DNA of 64,000 bases from Nocardioides marmorisolisilvae (GCF_003725775.1 NZ_RJSG01000003.1:175307-239306), one strand, 5' to 3'. Numbered from the stretch's first letter, positions 44,948 to 53,686 are shown. Numbers and translations: made by a program. Notes: generated from the letters alone by a model not told the origin.

Positions 44948-45801
44948 GACGACGCTCCGAGTTTGTAGATCGCGGTCGCCGTCCCACCGAGCACCAGCCC
45001 GCGTTCGTCCGCGCTGAGGCCGGCCAGGATCTCATTGACGGTCGACCACCAGGCTGCATAGCCCTCCGCGAGGACGTTGACCGGCCAGTCGCTGCCAAAC
45101 ATCAGCCGCGAAGGACCGAAGTGCGCCAGGGCGTGCTCGACGTACGGGCCAATCTCTGCAGCGGTGTAGCGGTCGGGTCCGGCTGCCGTGTCCAGGCCAG
45201 AGATCTTCGCACTCACGTTCGGGTACTTCGCCGCAACAGCGATCAGCTCGGACCACACCGTAAATTCTCCGTCGGCGATCGGCGGCTTAGCCAAGTGGTC
45301 GATCACCAGCGTTAGCTCGGGATACCGCTCGGCCAGCGTCGGGACGTGCTCGAGGTGCCGAGGAAGCACCGGGACCAGGTCGAAGGACAGGCCGGCTTCC
45401 TCGAGCGCGCCGAGACCCCTACCGACGTCAGCATGCACAACCCAGTCAGGGTCGGCTTCGGTGTGCATCAGGTGCCTGACCCCGACGAGGCGGGAGTCCC
45501 CTGCGAACCAGTCGAGTACAGGAGGCAGTGCCACGTCGTCCGCCAGTGGCGCCCAGCCGACGATCCCGGCGACCCGCGGCCAGGCGTCCGCGATCGCGAT
45601 CATCGCCTCGGTGTCGGCCAGGGTGTCGTCGGCCTGGACCAGCACCACGTCGTCCACGCCGGCAGCCGCTGCCAGCGGCTCGACGTCGTCGACACCGAAC
45701 GACCGGTTGATCGGGCCGTACTCCGGTCCGAGCCAGTCGTAGCCGGCGTCCAGGTCCCAGAAGTGCTGGTGCGCGTCGACCACGCGTGTTCCGTCAATCA
45801 T
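44944..45801 (-). CDS. Amidohydrolase_2 family lactonase (L-fucono/L-rhamnonolactonase-like)
   Basis: A 285-aa metal-dependent TIM-barrel hydrolase, COG3618 type. HxH metal motif VDAHQHFWD at residue 9, LVIDHLAKP midway, and late Asp in MFGSDWPVN. This family includes L-fuconolactonase and L-rhamnono-lactonase, which open the gamma-lactone after sugar oxidation. ATG at 45801 chosen. The mutarotase gene ends 4 bp upstream of it and the Gfo/Idh gene overlaps its end. Confidence 0.85.
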   Translation of the reverse strand: MIDGTRVVDAHQHFWDLDAGYDWLGPEYGPINRSFGVDDVEPLAAAAGVDDVVLVQADDTLADTEAMIAIADAWPRVAGIVGWAPLADDVALPPVLDWFAGDSRLVGVRHLMHTEADPDWVVHADVGRGLGALEEAGLSFDLVPVLPRHLEHVPTLAERYPELTLVIDHLAKPPIADGEFTVWSELIAVAAKYPNVSAKISGLDTAAGPDRYTAAEIGPYVEHALAHFGPSRLMFGSDWPVNVLAEGYAAWWSTVNEILAGLSADERGLVLGGTATAIYKLGASS

Positions 45802-45805
45802 GGCT

Positions 45806-46162
45806 CTACCTCTCGTCCGCATTGTTGGCTGCTTGCTGCCGCATCGACCACACCAGCGTCGGTGCAGCGAGGGCGGGAATGTCAGTGACGTCCTCGAAGT
45901 GGTCGACGAAAGCGGCCATCTGGGCCTGCCAGCGATCGTTCACCGGGTCATCGGCCAAACCCTGTCCGACGGCGTCGTAGTCATCGACGTCGACGAGGTG
46001 CAGGAGCGTCCGGCCGTCACGCCAGATCGCCCAGTCACGGACGCCGACCCGGGTCAGGGACTGGTACAGGTCTTCCGGGATCCGCTGGTGCGCCACCTCG
46101 TAGGCGGCCTCCTGGCCCTCACGCAGGACGCTCACCAGGACGACGGGTCGAAACATGGTCAT
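45806..46162 (-). CDS. L-rhamnose mutarotase-family protein (RhaM-like)
   Basis: A 118-aa protein of the DUF718/RhaM family, which interconverts alpha and beta anomers of L-rhamnose and occurs in L-fucose clusters too. Seen: the stretch REGQEAAYEVAHQRIPEDL, WAIWRDGRTLLHLVDVDDYDA and the C-terminal WQAQMAAFVDHFED, which match the family pattern. Its start overlaps the permease stop (46159-46162). A second, shorter relative is encoded at 63217-63612. Confidence 0.85.
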   Translation of the reverse strand: MTMFRPVVLVSVLREGQEAAYEVAHQRIPEDLYQSLTRVGVRDWAIWRDGRTLLHLVDVDDYDAVGQGLADDPVNDRWQAQMAAFVDHFEDVTDIPALAAPTLVWSMRQQAANNADER

Positions 46163-47412
46163 CGCACACTTCCTTCCATGACGGTCTCGGCCGCACGAGC
46201 GTCGACACCGAGATTGTTCTGCGAACCAGTTGTTTCGGGAACCAGGGCGGCTGGGGCCGTGTGACGGCTAGCTCGGCGGGCGGCGACCGTATAGGTCCCG
46301 GCCGCGGTAAGGATCACTGCTCCTTGGACGAGCTGTTGCCACTCCGAACCCACGTTCAGGATGTTGAAGCCGTTGGTGAGCACGGCCAGGATCAACGCTC
46401 CGACGACCGACTTGAACGCGCTTCCCGAGCCCCCGAAGAGTGAGGTTCCACCGAGGATCGCGGCCGCGATAGCAGTCAGCTCCCAGCCACTCATGGCCTC
46501 CGGGTTGACCGCACCCAGACGCGAGGCGAACAGCACGCCGACGAACGACGAGACCACGCCGCTCACCACGAACGGGGCGATCTTGTAGCGGGTGACACTG
46601 ATCCCGACGAGGCGTGCTGCGACAGCATTTCCACCCACGGCGAACAACCGACGACCCACGATCGTCCAGGTGAAGACGAAGCCCACGACCGCCGCGAGTC
46701 CGAGCATGTACCAACTCGGCCGGGTCAGGGTGATCGTCCACCCTCCGACCGTGCTTGCGAGCAAGGACATGGCGCCGAGCCCAGCGACGAACGCAGCGAG
46801 CGGAAGCCCACGCCCGAGGGCCGGGCTGACCAGGACGGCGGCCGCGAGGAACGCGAGCACGGCCCCGACCATGAAGAGATCCGGCGTGGTCCACTCACCG
46901 TTCGTCCACGAACCCAGTGGATTCCCCACCGCCTGCACGGTTTGCGAGTTGGTGAGTGGAAGCATCGCTCCCCTTGCGGCGGTCAGGGTCGCCAGCGTCA
47001 CGATGAAGGCGTTGATGCCGACCAGCTGGACCAGTACGCCGTTGAGGAGCCCGATGAACAAGCCCACAAGCAGAGCAGCCGAGACTCCGGCCGCCGGGCC
47101 GTGGGCGTTGATCACCTTGACGAACACCACAGCACTCAGCGCGGCGTTGCTGGCGATCGACAGGTCAAAGTTCCCGCTGACTAGGACGATGGTCGTCGTG
47201 ATCGCCAACAATCCGATGAGGGCCGACTGGTCGATGATGTTGGTCGTGTTGGTGGCCGACAGGTACGGCCCGACGCCGCGCTGCGACGCGATCACCGACA
47301 GCGCGGCAACCAGCAGCGCCAAGGCGTAGGCGACGCCGGCGTTCTTGACCTTGAGCGCGGCCGCGACAGGTGCCGGGATGAGGTTCGTCATGCGGTTCCG
47401 TTCGTGAGTCAT
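46159..47412 (-). CDS. Sugar ABC transporter permease (RbsC-like)
   Basis: A 417-aa polytopic protein with about ten TM helices. GAGGAG eight bases before the ATG supports the start. The family signature AAILGGTSLFGGSG (the EAA-like loop region of the carbohydrate uptake transporter-2 type) is near residue 320. Works with the ATPase and binding protein encoded just upstream in the operon; substrate likely the deoxy-sugar handled by the neighbours. Confidence 0.9.
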   Translation of the reverse strand: MTHERNRMTNLIPAPVAAALKVKNAGVAYALALLVAALSVIASQRGVGPYLSATNTTNIIDQSALIGLLAITTTIVLVSGNFDLSIASNAALSAVVFVKVINAHGPAAGVSAALLVGLFIGLLNGVLVQLVGINAFIVTLATLTAARGAMLPLTNSQTVQAVGNPLGSWTNGEWTTPDLFMVGAVLAFLAAAVLVSPALGRGLPLAAFVAGLGAMSLLASTVGGWTITLTRPSWYMLGLAAVVGFVFTWTIVGRRLFAVGGNAVAARLVGISVTRYKIAPFVVSGVVSSFVGVLFASRLGAVNPEAMSGWELTAIAAAILGGTSLFGGSGSAFKSVVGALILAVLTNGFNILNVGSEWQQLVQGAVILTAAGTYTVAARRASRHTAPAALVPETTGSQNNLGVDARAAETVMEGSVR

Positions 47413-47424
47413 GGCAGGGGCTCC

Positions 47425-48906
47425 TCAGAGCCCGCTGGCGAGGGCCATCAGGAGGGGCTCGGTGACCTCGCGGTTGTTGGGAAGGTCAGCGACGATCGCG
47501 CCGCGCCGCAGTACGAGGATCCGGTCGCACATCGCGAGGAGCTGGTCGAACTCGCTGCTGACGACGATCACGGAGAGTCCGTCCGAGGCCGAATCCTTGA
47601 TGCAGGCTCTGATCTCGGCCTTCGCCCCGACGTCGACTCCTTGGGTGGGTTCGTCGAGCAGGAGCAGCGCAGGCTTCGACAGAAGCCACTTGGCAAGCAG
47701 CACCTTCTGGGCGTTGCCGCCGCTCAACGAGTTGACAGGGGTCGCCGTGCTCTGGGCGCGGATGCCGAGCGCCCGGACGGCGGTCTCTGCCAGCTCACGC
47801 TCAGCCCTGCGCTTGGGAAGCACCCGTCCGCGGGAGAGCCGGGCGAGAGAAGGCAGGCTCGTATTCGCAGCGATCGACCAGTCCGACACGAGCCCCTCTG
47901 CGACCCGATCCTCAGGGACCAGCGCCACCCCCGACCGCATCGCCGCGGCCGGCGTACGGCCCACAGGCTTGTCCAGAATCCGAAGCTCCCCAACTCGCTT
48001 GACGTCTCCGAACATCGAGCGCAGCAAGGTGCTTCGTCCCGAACCGAGCAGGCCGGCGATGCCGACGACCTCACCGGCGCGAACCTCCAGGGACACTCGG
48101 TTGGTTTCGGCACGCGCACCCACGTCTGCAGCGCGCACGACGACCGGCGCGTCCGCCCGGAGGACCGAGTCGTAGTGGTCGAGCTCGCTGACGTCGCGGC
48201 CGACGATCTCGCGGACCAGTTCCGCATCCGAGATGTCGGAGTTGCGACCGTCCCAGACCACCCTTCCGTCCCGGAGCACCGTGATCGTGTCGCTGAGGTC
48301 ACGGACCTCGTCGAGAAGATGGCTCACGTAGACGACTGCCCGACCCGCCTCCTTGAGCCTGCGGACGACGTCGAAGACGAGCGCGCGTTCGTGCCCTGCG
48401 AGGGCTGCGGTCGGCTCGTCCATGATGATCAGCTGCGGGTCACCTTCGAGCGCCTGCAGCATGCCGACCATCTGGCGTTCGGCAACCGCGAGCTCGGAAA
48501 CCGGCTTTCCCGGGTCCAGGTGGGCCAGACCGACCGAGTCGGCCAACTCGACGAACCGCCGGCGTCGCGCCCGCGAGTTCCGCCAGAGCCCGGCGTCGCG
48601 GAGGAACACGTTGTCCTCGATGCTCAGCGTCGAGACCAGCTCGACGTGCTGGTGCAGCGTGGACAGACCATCTCTATTCGCGTCCCGCGGGGAGTGCCAG
48701 GTCACCGGCCTCCCCTTCCACCGGAGTTCACCGGCGGAAGGGGGGACGGCTCCGGACACGATCTTGATCATCGTCGACTTGCCTGCGCCGTTAGCGCCCA
48801 CGAGCGCCCTGATCTCGCCGGGCTCGATCTCGAGGTCAACCCCACGCAGAGCAACGGTGCCGTTGGGAAAGGTCTTCTGCAGACCAGCGCACGAAAGCAG
48901 GCTCAT
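47425..48906 (-). CDS. Sugar ABC transporter ATPase (RbsA-like, two ATPase domains)
   Basis: A 493-aa fused double ATPase. N-terminal half: Walker A GANGAGKST near residue 37, signature-like VSELAVAERQMV, Walker B LIIMDEPTAAL. C-terminal half: degenerate Walker A GLLGSGRSTLLRS, signature LSGGNAQKVLLAKWL, Walker B LLLLDEPTQGVDVG. This duplicated layout with a degenerate second Walker A is typical of the ribose/galactoside (CUT2) transporters. Confidence 0.93.
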   Translation of the reverse strand: MSLLSCAGLQKTFPNGTVALRGVDLEIEPGEIRALVGANGAGKSTMIKIVSGAVPPSAGELRWKGRPVTWHSPRDANRDGLSTLHQHVELVSTLSIEDNVFLRDAGLWRNSRARRRRFVELADSVGLAHLDPGKPVSELAVAERQMVGMLQALEGDPQLIIMDEPTAALAGHERALVFDVVRRLKEAGRAVVYVSHLLDEVRDLSDTITVLRDGRVVWDGRNSDISDAELVREIVGRDVSELDHYDSVLRADAPVVVRAADVGARAETNRVSLEVRAGEVVGIAGLLGSGRSTLLRSMFGDVKRVGELRILDKPVGRTPAAAMRSGVALVPEDRVAEGLVSDWSIAANTSLPSLARLSRGRVLPKRRAERELAETAVRALGIRAQSTATPVNSLSGGNAQKVLLAKWLLSKPALLLLDEPTQGVDVGAKAEIRACIKDSASDGLSVIVVSSEFDQLLAMCDRILVLRRGAIVADLPNNREVTEPLLMALASGL

Positions 48907-48918
48907 CGACTCAGACCC

Positions 48919-49935
48919 TTACCACTGCGGCGTGCAGTCGCCGACGTTGCCGGCGGTGATCGCAGGGGTCGTGTAGGTGATGAAGGTCGAGTCCGCCTTG
49001 GTCTTGCCAGCACGCAGCGTGTCGATGAGCGTTTTGGCGGCCAGAACTCCCATGTCCTCCGGCTTGTAGCAGACCGTGCCGTAGATGGAACCGGCCTTGA
49101 TGTCGTCGACGCCGAGCTTGGATCCGCCAACGCCGATGACCTTGGCGGTCGACTTCGCCTTCTTCAACGCACTGGCACACCCAGCGGCCATGTCGTCGCT
49201 CTGGGCGTAGAAGAGCTTGATGCCCGGGTTCGCCTGCACCATGTTCTGGCACGCCGCCTGGGCGTCATCCGCAGTCCACTTGCCAGGCTGCTTGGAGACC
49301 ACGGTGAAGTTCGCGCCGGCCGCTTCGGCGCCAGCCTTGAACCCGTCGGTGCGGTCCTTAACGGCTTCGTAGCAGCAGCCCGAGCCCTCGACGATCCCGA
49401 TGTCGCCACCGCCCGGCAGCGCAGCGGCGGCAAGCTGACCCGCCTGCTTACCGGCGTCGAACTCGCTCTGGGTGACGAACGCCACCAGGTTGGGGTCAGG
49501 CTCATCGAACTTGCCAGTGCCCACCTGCGTGTGCACCGCGAGGACGGGAATCCCGGCGTCATGCAACTGCTTGACCAGCGTCGTGGCGGCTGCCCCGTCG
49601 TTCGCCATCAGGATCACGCCGTCGACCTTTTGGGCGATGACGTTCTGGACCGCCGTGGCCTCCTCGGAGGTGTCGAACTTCGTGTTCATATTGTTGATCG
49701 AGACGCCCTCGGCCTTCCCCTGCTTCTGGATGCCGGCAAGGACCGAGGCAGGGAACGGCGCACCAGTGGTGACCATGCTGATGAGCTTGAGGGACTTGGT
49801 TGCGGGCTCCTTGGATCCCGACGCCTTGGTGCTGCCGCAGCCTGACAGGACCAGGAGGGCCACCGCCCCCAGCGCTGCCGCGACGACCCAGCGGGGGTGC
49901 GACGCGGACTTGGTCGATCCGAACATGGTTTCCAC
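48919..49935 (-). CDS. Sugar-binding lipoprotein of ABC transporter (RbsB-like)
   Basis: A 338-aa substrate-binding protein. Basic N-terminus, hydrophobic core and lipobox LSGCG (Cys near residue 33) mark a lipoprotein. The two-lobe periplasmic-binding fold is seen in LISMVTTGAPFPASVLAG, VDGVILMANDGAA, GIPVLAVHTQVGTG, and late VIGVGGSKLGVDDIKAG. First gene of the leftward operon with LacI-type operators 158 and 213 bp upstream. Confidence 0.9.
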   Translation of the reverse strand: METMFGSTKSASHPRWVVAAALGAVALLVLSGCGSTKASGSKEPATKSLKLISMVTTGAPFPASVLAGIQKQGKAEGVSINNMNTKFDTSEEATAVQNVIAQKVDGVILMANDGAAATTLVKQLHDAGIPVLAVHTQVGTGKFDEPDPNLVAFVTQSEFDAGKQAGQLAAAALPGGGDIGIVEGSGCCYEAVKDRTDGFKAGAEAAGANFTVVSKQPGKWTADDAQAACQNMVQANPGIKLFYAQSDDMAAGCASALKKAKSTAKVIGVGGSKLGVDDIKAGSIYGTVCYKPEDMGVLAAKTLIDTLRAGKTKADSTFITYTTPAITAGNVGDCTPQW

Positions 49936-50092
49936 CTTTCAAGCGCTTCGCGCACCGGCGGGCGCTGGATCACGTGCCTTCCTCGGCAAGAGCCCGGCCC
50001 GAAGATGTCCTCGGACGCCGGGCTTCGCCCCGCCCACTCCGTCCCGCAAGTTCGGGGACCCCGCGATTTCGTGAGCACTGCGCTCTCGCTTA

Positions 50093-50106
50093 TTCAAACG
50101 TTTGAA
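50093..50106. promoter_or_regulatory. LacI-type operator TTCAAACGTTTGAA (site 2)
   Basis: Perfect palindrome in the 330-bp region ahead of the sugar-transport operon. It lies inside a 20-mer identical to the one upstream of the aminotransferase gene. Confidence 0.75.
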
Positions 50107-50147
50107 CGGACCTTAGGCGAGGTCTCGGCGAAAAGGCAAGGGTTTCG

Positions 50148-50161
50148 TTAAAACGTTTGAC
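50148..50161. promoter_or_regulatory. Imperfect LacI-type operator (site 3)
   Basis: TTAAAACGTTTGAC, 12 of 14 bases as in sites 1 and 2, centred 55 bp from site 2. Such spacing permits looping or a cooperative pair; 55 bp is about five helical turns. Confidence 0.5.
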
Positions 50162-50262
50162 CCCGCCCACGAAATCGGGCCTCGGCCTCCAGCCAGCTTC
50201 CCGCGCTCCCGCTCGTCCTGGACCTCCTGGCGAGAGGCGCGGATCTCGATGTCGGTGCGATC

Positions 50263-50586
50263 TCAAGGTTGCAGCTCCTTGGCTTGTTGGGACGTTGCTC
50301 GAACTGCCTTGGCTTTGATCAGTCGGCGTGGCTTGGCGCCGAGGATGGTCATCCGCTTGCGCAATCGGGCTCGTTCGACCGGGACCGTCCCTGCCCAGAT
50401 GCCGTATTGCACGTTCGTCTTCAGCGCGAAAGATAGACAGGGCCTGCGCACCGGGCAGTTTGCGCAGATCTCTCGCGCTTCCTCGATCTGGCGCTGGGCG
50501 GTCGGGCTCTCGCCGATTGGGAAGAACAGTTCCGGGTCCGCCTCCAGACAGGCCGCGCTGTTGCTCCAGTCACCTTCGATCTTCAT
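50263..50586 (-). CDS. WhiB-family Fe-S transcriptional regulator
   Basis: A 107-aa WhiB-like protein. Cluster ligands are Cys13 (AACLEADPELFF) and REICANCPVRRPC, the C-x29-CxxC-x5-C pattern; the WhiB turn appears as YGIWAGTV, then a basic tail (RARLRKRM and KPRRLIKAKA). WhiB proteins bind RNA polymerase sigma factor and DNA and respond to redox or iron-sulfur status. The ATG overlaps the stop of the short lipoyl-like gene (50583-50586), so it is the last gene of the lutABC operon, an unusual location. Confidence 0.92.
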   Translation of the reverse strand: MKIEGDWSNSAACLEADPELFFPIGESPTAQRQIEEAREICANCPVRRPCLSFALKTNVQYGIWAGTVPVERARLRKRMTILGAKPRRLIKAKAVRATSQQAKELQP

Positions 50587-50771
50587 GCGATCACCTGCAC
50601 AAGATCGCCACCGTCGACCTGCCGAATGCCGTCGATCACCAATCGGAACACGGTTCCGGCAACCGGGGCGGTGATCGTGGCAGCCACAGTGCCGAAACCC
50701 AGTTCGAACGCAGCACGGGGCTCACGCACGGCGATCTCGCCAGGAGTGGCGACCAGAGTCTTCTCGAACAT
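50583..50771 (-). CDS. Short biotinyl/lipoyl-like protein lacking the modified lysine
   Basis: About 62 aa, ATG at 50771, overlapping the lutC stop. The second half, ITAPVAGTVFRLVIDG followed by DGGDLVQVI, matches the first beta-hairpin of biotinyl/lipoyl domains, but it stops just before the place where the EAMKM or DK-modification site would be. So it is a half-domain or a different small beta protein. Coupled to LutC upstream and WhiB downstream. Confidence 0.5.
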   Translation of the reverse strand: MFEKTLVATPGEIAVREPRAAFELGFGTVAATITAPVAGTVFRLVIDGIRQVDGGDLVQVIA

Positions 50772-51382
50772 CAGTTCGCCGGCGCTTCCTCGACCACGAT
50801 TACATGCAGCCGGCGCGGACCGTGCACGCCCTCGACCCGTTTCAGCTCGATGTCGCTGGTAGCCGACGGGCCGCTGATCCAGGTGGTCACGGCGCCACCG
50901 CGCAACGCCGCGATCGCTTCGGGCACGGTCGCGACGATTTGCGTGGCGAGTATGACGCACACGTACAGGTCCGGGACCAGCGAGATCGCCCGCCGGCCTT
51001 CCTGGTCTCCGTGGGTGAGCACCAGGGTGCCCGTCTCAGCGACACCGAGAGTCGCACCGGTGACCGCAGCCTCGAACCGATTGAGTTCCGCCGCGGAGAA
51101 CCCGGAATCGACCACGGCCGTCTCGATCTGCCACGGCAACCCAGCGGGAACGACCACCGGCGCACGGGGCGGCAACGCCGCGGCGATGCACGCTGCTACC
51201 CGAGCAGCCGGACACCGTTCGACGACTGCACGGTAGTCGGCGACGCGCTCGATGAAGCGAGCCACCGGGTCGACGCCCTCGCTCTGGTCCCGGTAGCCGC
51301 GGTCGATACGGACTGGCGCACGATCAGCATGGCGGAGCGCCAAGCGCACATCCCCGAGGATCTGGTCACGGGCAGTCGTCAT
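50771..51382 (-). CDS. lutC: LutC-like lactate-utilisation protein (LUD domain)
   Basis: A 203-aa LUD-domain protein, third part of the LutABC L-lactate oxidase. Conserved stretch FEAAVTGATLGVAETGTLVL matches family, as does VPDLYVCVILATQIV. ATG at 51382 overlaps the lutB stop (ATGA). Function in the complex is not fully defined; it acts with the iron-sulfur subunits. Confidence 0.85.
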   Translation of the reverse strand: MTTARDQILGDVRLALRHADRAPVRIDRGYRDQSEGVDPVARFIERVADYRAVVERCPAARVAACIAAALPPRAPVVVPAGLPWQIETAVVDSGFSAAELNRFEAAVTGATLGVAETGTLVLTHGDQEGRRAISLVPDLYVCVILATQIVATVPEAIAALRGGAVTTWISGPSATSDIELKRVEGVHGPRRLHVIVVEEAPAN

Positions 51383-52821
51383 GACTGACCTCCGGTACGC
51401 CGCCACCAGCTTCGGAACGACTCACGAGCCGGCAGCGGCAGATCGCGCGAGCGAGACCATGCCGCTGCAGGACCAGGCAGTTGACGTCGACTTCCGAGCA
51501 GCCGAGCGCCGACACTTGCAGCCTTCTCCGCCCAGTCCAACCGACGCGCCGAGCTGAGCACCCGGGCGGCGACTCCCATGGCGAACTGCTCGGGGGAGCG
51601 GCCAGGTTTTGATCGTTTCGCGTCGACCACCTGCGACCTCAGGTGCACCAGCACTTCGGGGATCTCGATCCGCACCGGGCAGGCCTCGAAGCAGGCTCCG
51701 CAGAGCGTCGAGGCGTACGGAAGCGAATCCGTCTGGTCATCGACCCCGACGCCCTTGAGCAGCGGATTCAGGATCGCGCCGATGGGTCCCGGGTAGACCG
51801 AACCGTAGGCATGGCCGCCGGTCCGCTCGTAGACCGGGCAGACATTGAGGCAGGCCGAGCAGCGGATGCAGCGCAGAGCCTGGCGTCCGACTTCGTCGGC
51901 GAGAGCACGGCTGCGACCGTTGTCGAGCAGGACCACGTGCACCTCCTGCGGGCCGTCGCCGGGTGTGACCCCGGACCAGGTCGAGGTGTACGGGTTCATC
52001 CGCTCGCCGGTAGCCGACCGGGGCAGCAGCTGCAGGAACACGTCGAGGTCGGACCAGGTAGGCAGAAGTTTCTCGATCCCGACGACGCTGACCAGCACGT
52101 CGGGCAGCGTCAAGCACATCCGGCCGTTGCCCTCGGACTCGACCACGACCAGGTCGCCGGTTTCTGCGATCGCGAAGTTTGCTCCGGACACGGCGACCTT
52201 CGCGCGCAGGAACTTCTCGCGCAGGTGCAGCCGAGCCGCTTCGGCCAGCTGAGCCGGGTCGTCGGTCAGGCCCTCCGGGGCCGGTCGTCCGACTGCAGCC
52301 ATAGTCGAGGTGAAGATCTCGCGGATCTCGGCGCGGTTCCGGTGGATTGCCGGGACCAGGATGTGACTGGGCAGGTCGTCGCCGAGCTGCACGATCAGCT
52401 CGGCCAGGTCGGTCTCCCAGGCGCTGATCCCGCGTTCGGCAAGCGCTTCGTTGAGACCGATCTCCTGGGTCGCCATCGACTTGATCTTGACGACCTCGGA
52501 GACCCCGTGAGCCTGCGCGACGTACGCCACGATCTCGCAAGCCTCGCTGGCGTCGCGTGCCCAGTGGACAATCGCGCCTGCTGCGGTCAGGGATTCCTCC
52601 AGTTGGACCAGGTACTCGTCTAGGTGAAGCAGGACGTCGTCCTTGATCGCAGCACCGGCCAGACGCAGGTTCTCCCAGTTGCCGACCTCGCCGACGGCAG
52701 CGGCGCGCTTGGCTCGGATCGTGCTGGTCGCGTGTGCCAGGTTCGTTCGGAGCTGGGCGTTGCCGAGCGCCTTTCGCGCAGCCTCGGGGAACGGGGGCAT
52801 CCCGACGAAGGTGCGGCTCAT
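51379..52821 (-). CDS. lutB: LutB-like L-lactate oxidation iron-sulfur protein
   Basis: A 480-aa protein. N-terminal LUD domain, then two ferredoxin-type 4Fe-4S motifs near residues 315-325 (CIRCSACLNVCPVYE) and about 375 (CGACFEACPVRIE), and a C-terminal domain with basic/Trp-rich stretch. LutABC oxidises L-lactate to pyruvate; electrons go to the respiratory chain. Overlaps lutA by 4 bp (ATGA). Confidence 0.9.
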   Translation of the reverse strand: MSRTFVGMPPFPEAARKALGNAQLRTNLAHATSTIRAKRAAAVGEVGNWENLRLAGAAIKDDVLLHLDEYLVQLEESLTAAGAIVHWARDASEACEIVAYVAQAHGVSEVVKIKSMATQEIGLNEALAERGISAWETDLAELIVQLGDDLPSHILVPAIHRNRAEIREIFTSTMAAVGRPAPEGLTDDPAQLAEAARLHLREKFLRAKVAVSGANFAIAETGDLVVVESEGNGRMCLTLPDVLVSVVGIEKLLPTWSDLDVFLQLLPRSATGERMNPYTSTWSGVTPGDGPQEVHVVLLDNGRSRALADEVGRQALRCIRCSACLNVCPVYERTGGHAYGSVYPGPIGAILNPLLKGVGVDDQTDSLPYASTLCGACFEACPVRIEIPEVLVHLRSQVVDAKRSKPGRSPEQFAMGVAARVLSSARRLDWAEKAASVGARLLGSRRQLPGPAAAWSRSRDLPLPARESFRSWWRRTGGQS

Positions 52822-53555
52822 CGGTCGGCCTCGGTACAGACCAGGACATCGGCCAGGTGCATCACCCGTATGCCGGATCGTTGCCGTGCGAGCAGACCGT
52901 CGAGGTGCATCAGACAGGATCGGTCGCCTGCGACCAGCACCTCGGATTCAGTGGCGCGTACGTTCTTCACCTTGTCCAGACCCATCGCGACCGACGTGTC
53001 GGAATTCTTGACCGCGAAGGTCCCTCCGAACCCGCAGCACTGATCAGCATCGGGGAGGTCCACCAGCGTTGCGCCACGCACCGCGTTGAGCAGCCGGAGC
53101 GGGCGGTCCCCGACCCCCAGCAGCCTGAGCGAGTGGCACGTCGGGTGGTAGGTGATCTGGTGCGGGAAGTACGCACCGACATCCTCGACGCCCAGGACGT
53201 CGATGAGGAACTCCGACAGCTCGTAGGCCCGGGCAGAGATGATCCTGGACGCGTCGGCCAGTCCCACGTCGCCACTGCGGAGCGTGACGATGCCGTGCTG
53301 ATAGCGCACGGACCCGGCGCACGAACCGGACGGGGTGACGATTGCGTCGTAGCCGGCGAACGCGTCGATGAAGTTGCGCACCACGGGGACTGCTTCATCG
53401 AGATAGCCGGTGTTGATCATGGGCTGGGCGCAGCAGGTCTGGGCCGCCGGGAAGTCGACGCTGACGCCGAGCCGCTCGAGCAGACGCACCACGTTCCGAC
53501 CAGTTTCCGGAAACAGGGCGTCGTTCAAGCAGGTGACCATCAGTGCTACGCGCAA
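52818..53555 (-). CDS. lutA: LutA-like L-lactate oxidation iron-sulfur subunit
   Basis: About 245 aa, with CCG-type Fe-S/heterodisulfide-reductase-like domains: PAAQTCCAQPMIN and ADQCCGFGGTF, each followed by a second conserved block (DAIVTPSGSCAGSVR). I place the start at TTG 53555: GGAGG with the extended anti-16S match GGAGGTGATC lies eight bases upstream, and the protein then begins LRVALMVTCLND, the usual LutA start. An upstream ATG at 53570 would add five residues without a ribosome site. First gene of the lut-whiB operon. Confidence 0.85.
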   Translation of the reverse strand: MRVALMVTCLNDALFPETGRNVVRLLERLGVSVDFPAAQTCCAQPMINTGYLDEAVPVVRNFIDAFAGYDAIVTPSGSCAGSVRYQHGIVTLRSGDVGLADASRIISARAYELSEFLIDVLGVEDVGAYFPHQITYHPTCHSLRLLGVGDRPLRLLNAVRGATLVDLPDADQCCGFGGTFAVKNSDTSVAMGLDKVKNVRATESEVLVAGDRSCLMHLDGLLARQRSGIRVMHLADVLVCTEADR

Positions 53556-53593
53556 GCAGATCACCTCCATCGACGTCGGACCGCCTAGGCTAG

Positions 53594-53604
53594 ACATCTG
53601 ATGT
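53594..53604. promoter_or_regulatory. Candidate GntR half of shared operator region (ACATC-T-GATGT)
   Basis: An 11-bp palindrome ACATC-T-GATGT upstream of lutA. It shares the odd-centred 5-1-5 core (A-x-ATC-T-GAT-x-T) with the 15-bp palindrome at 53655-53669 in the same divergent promoter region. Confidence 0.45.
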
Positions 53605-53654
53605 TTGATGCGTCAAGATCCTGTTTCAGCCGAAACGATCCTTCACGTCGACGT

Positions 53655-53669
53655 ATAGATCTGATCTAT
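53655..53669. promoter_or_regulatory. Probable GntR/FCD operator ATAGATC-T-GATCTAT
   Basis: Perfect 15-bp palindrome (7-1-7), 18 bp upstream of the FAH-family gene start and in the divergent region with lutA. FCD-type GntR regulators typically bind such odd-length palindromes. A matching 7-1-7 palindrome lies upstream of the GH95-like gene at 56160. Confidence 0.65.
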
Positions 53670-53686
53670 TCACCACAAGGACTGCC

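Noticed and set aside
47404-49845. 813-codon plus-strand open frame across the ABC transporter genes
   Set aside because: Antisense to complete ATPase and binding-protein genes; its protein has no domain pattern.
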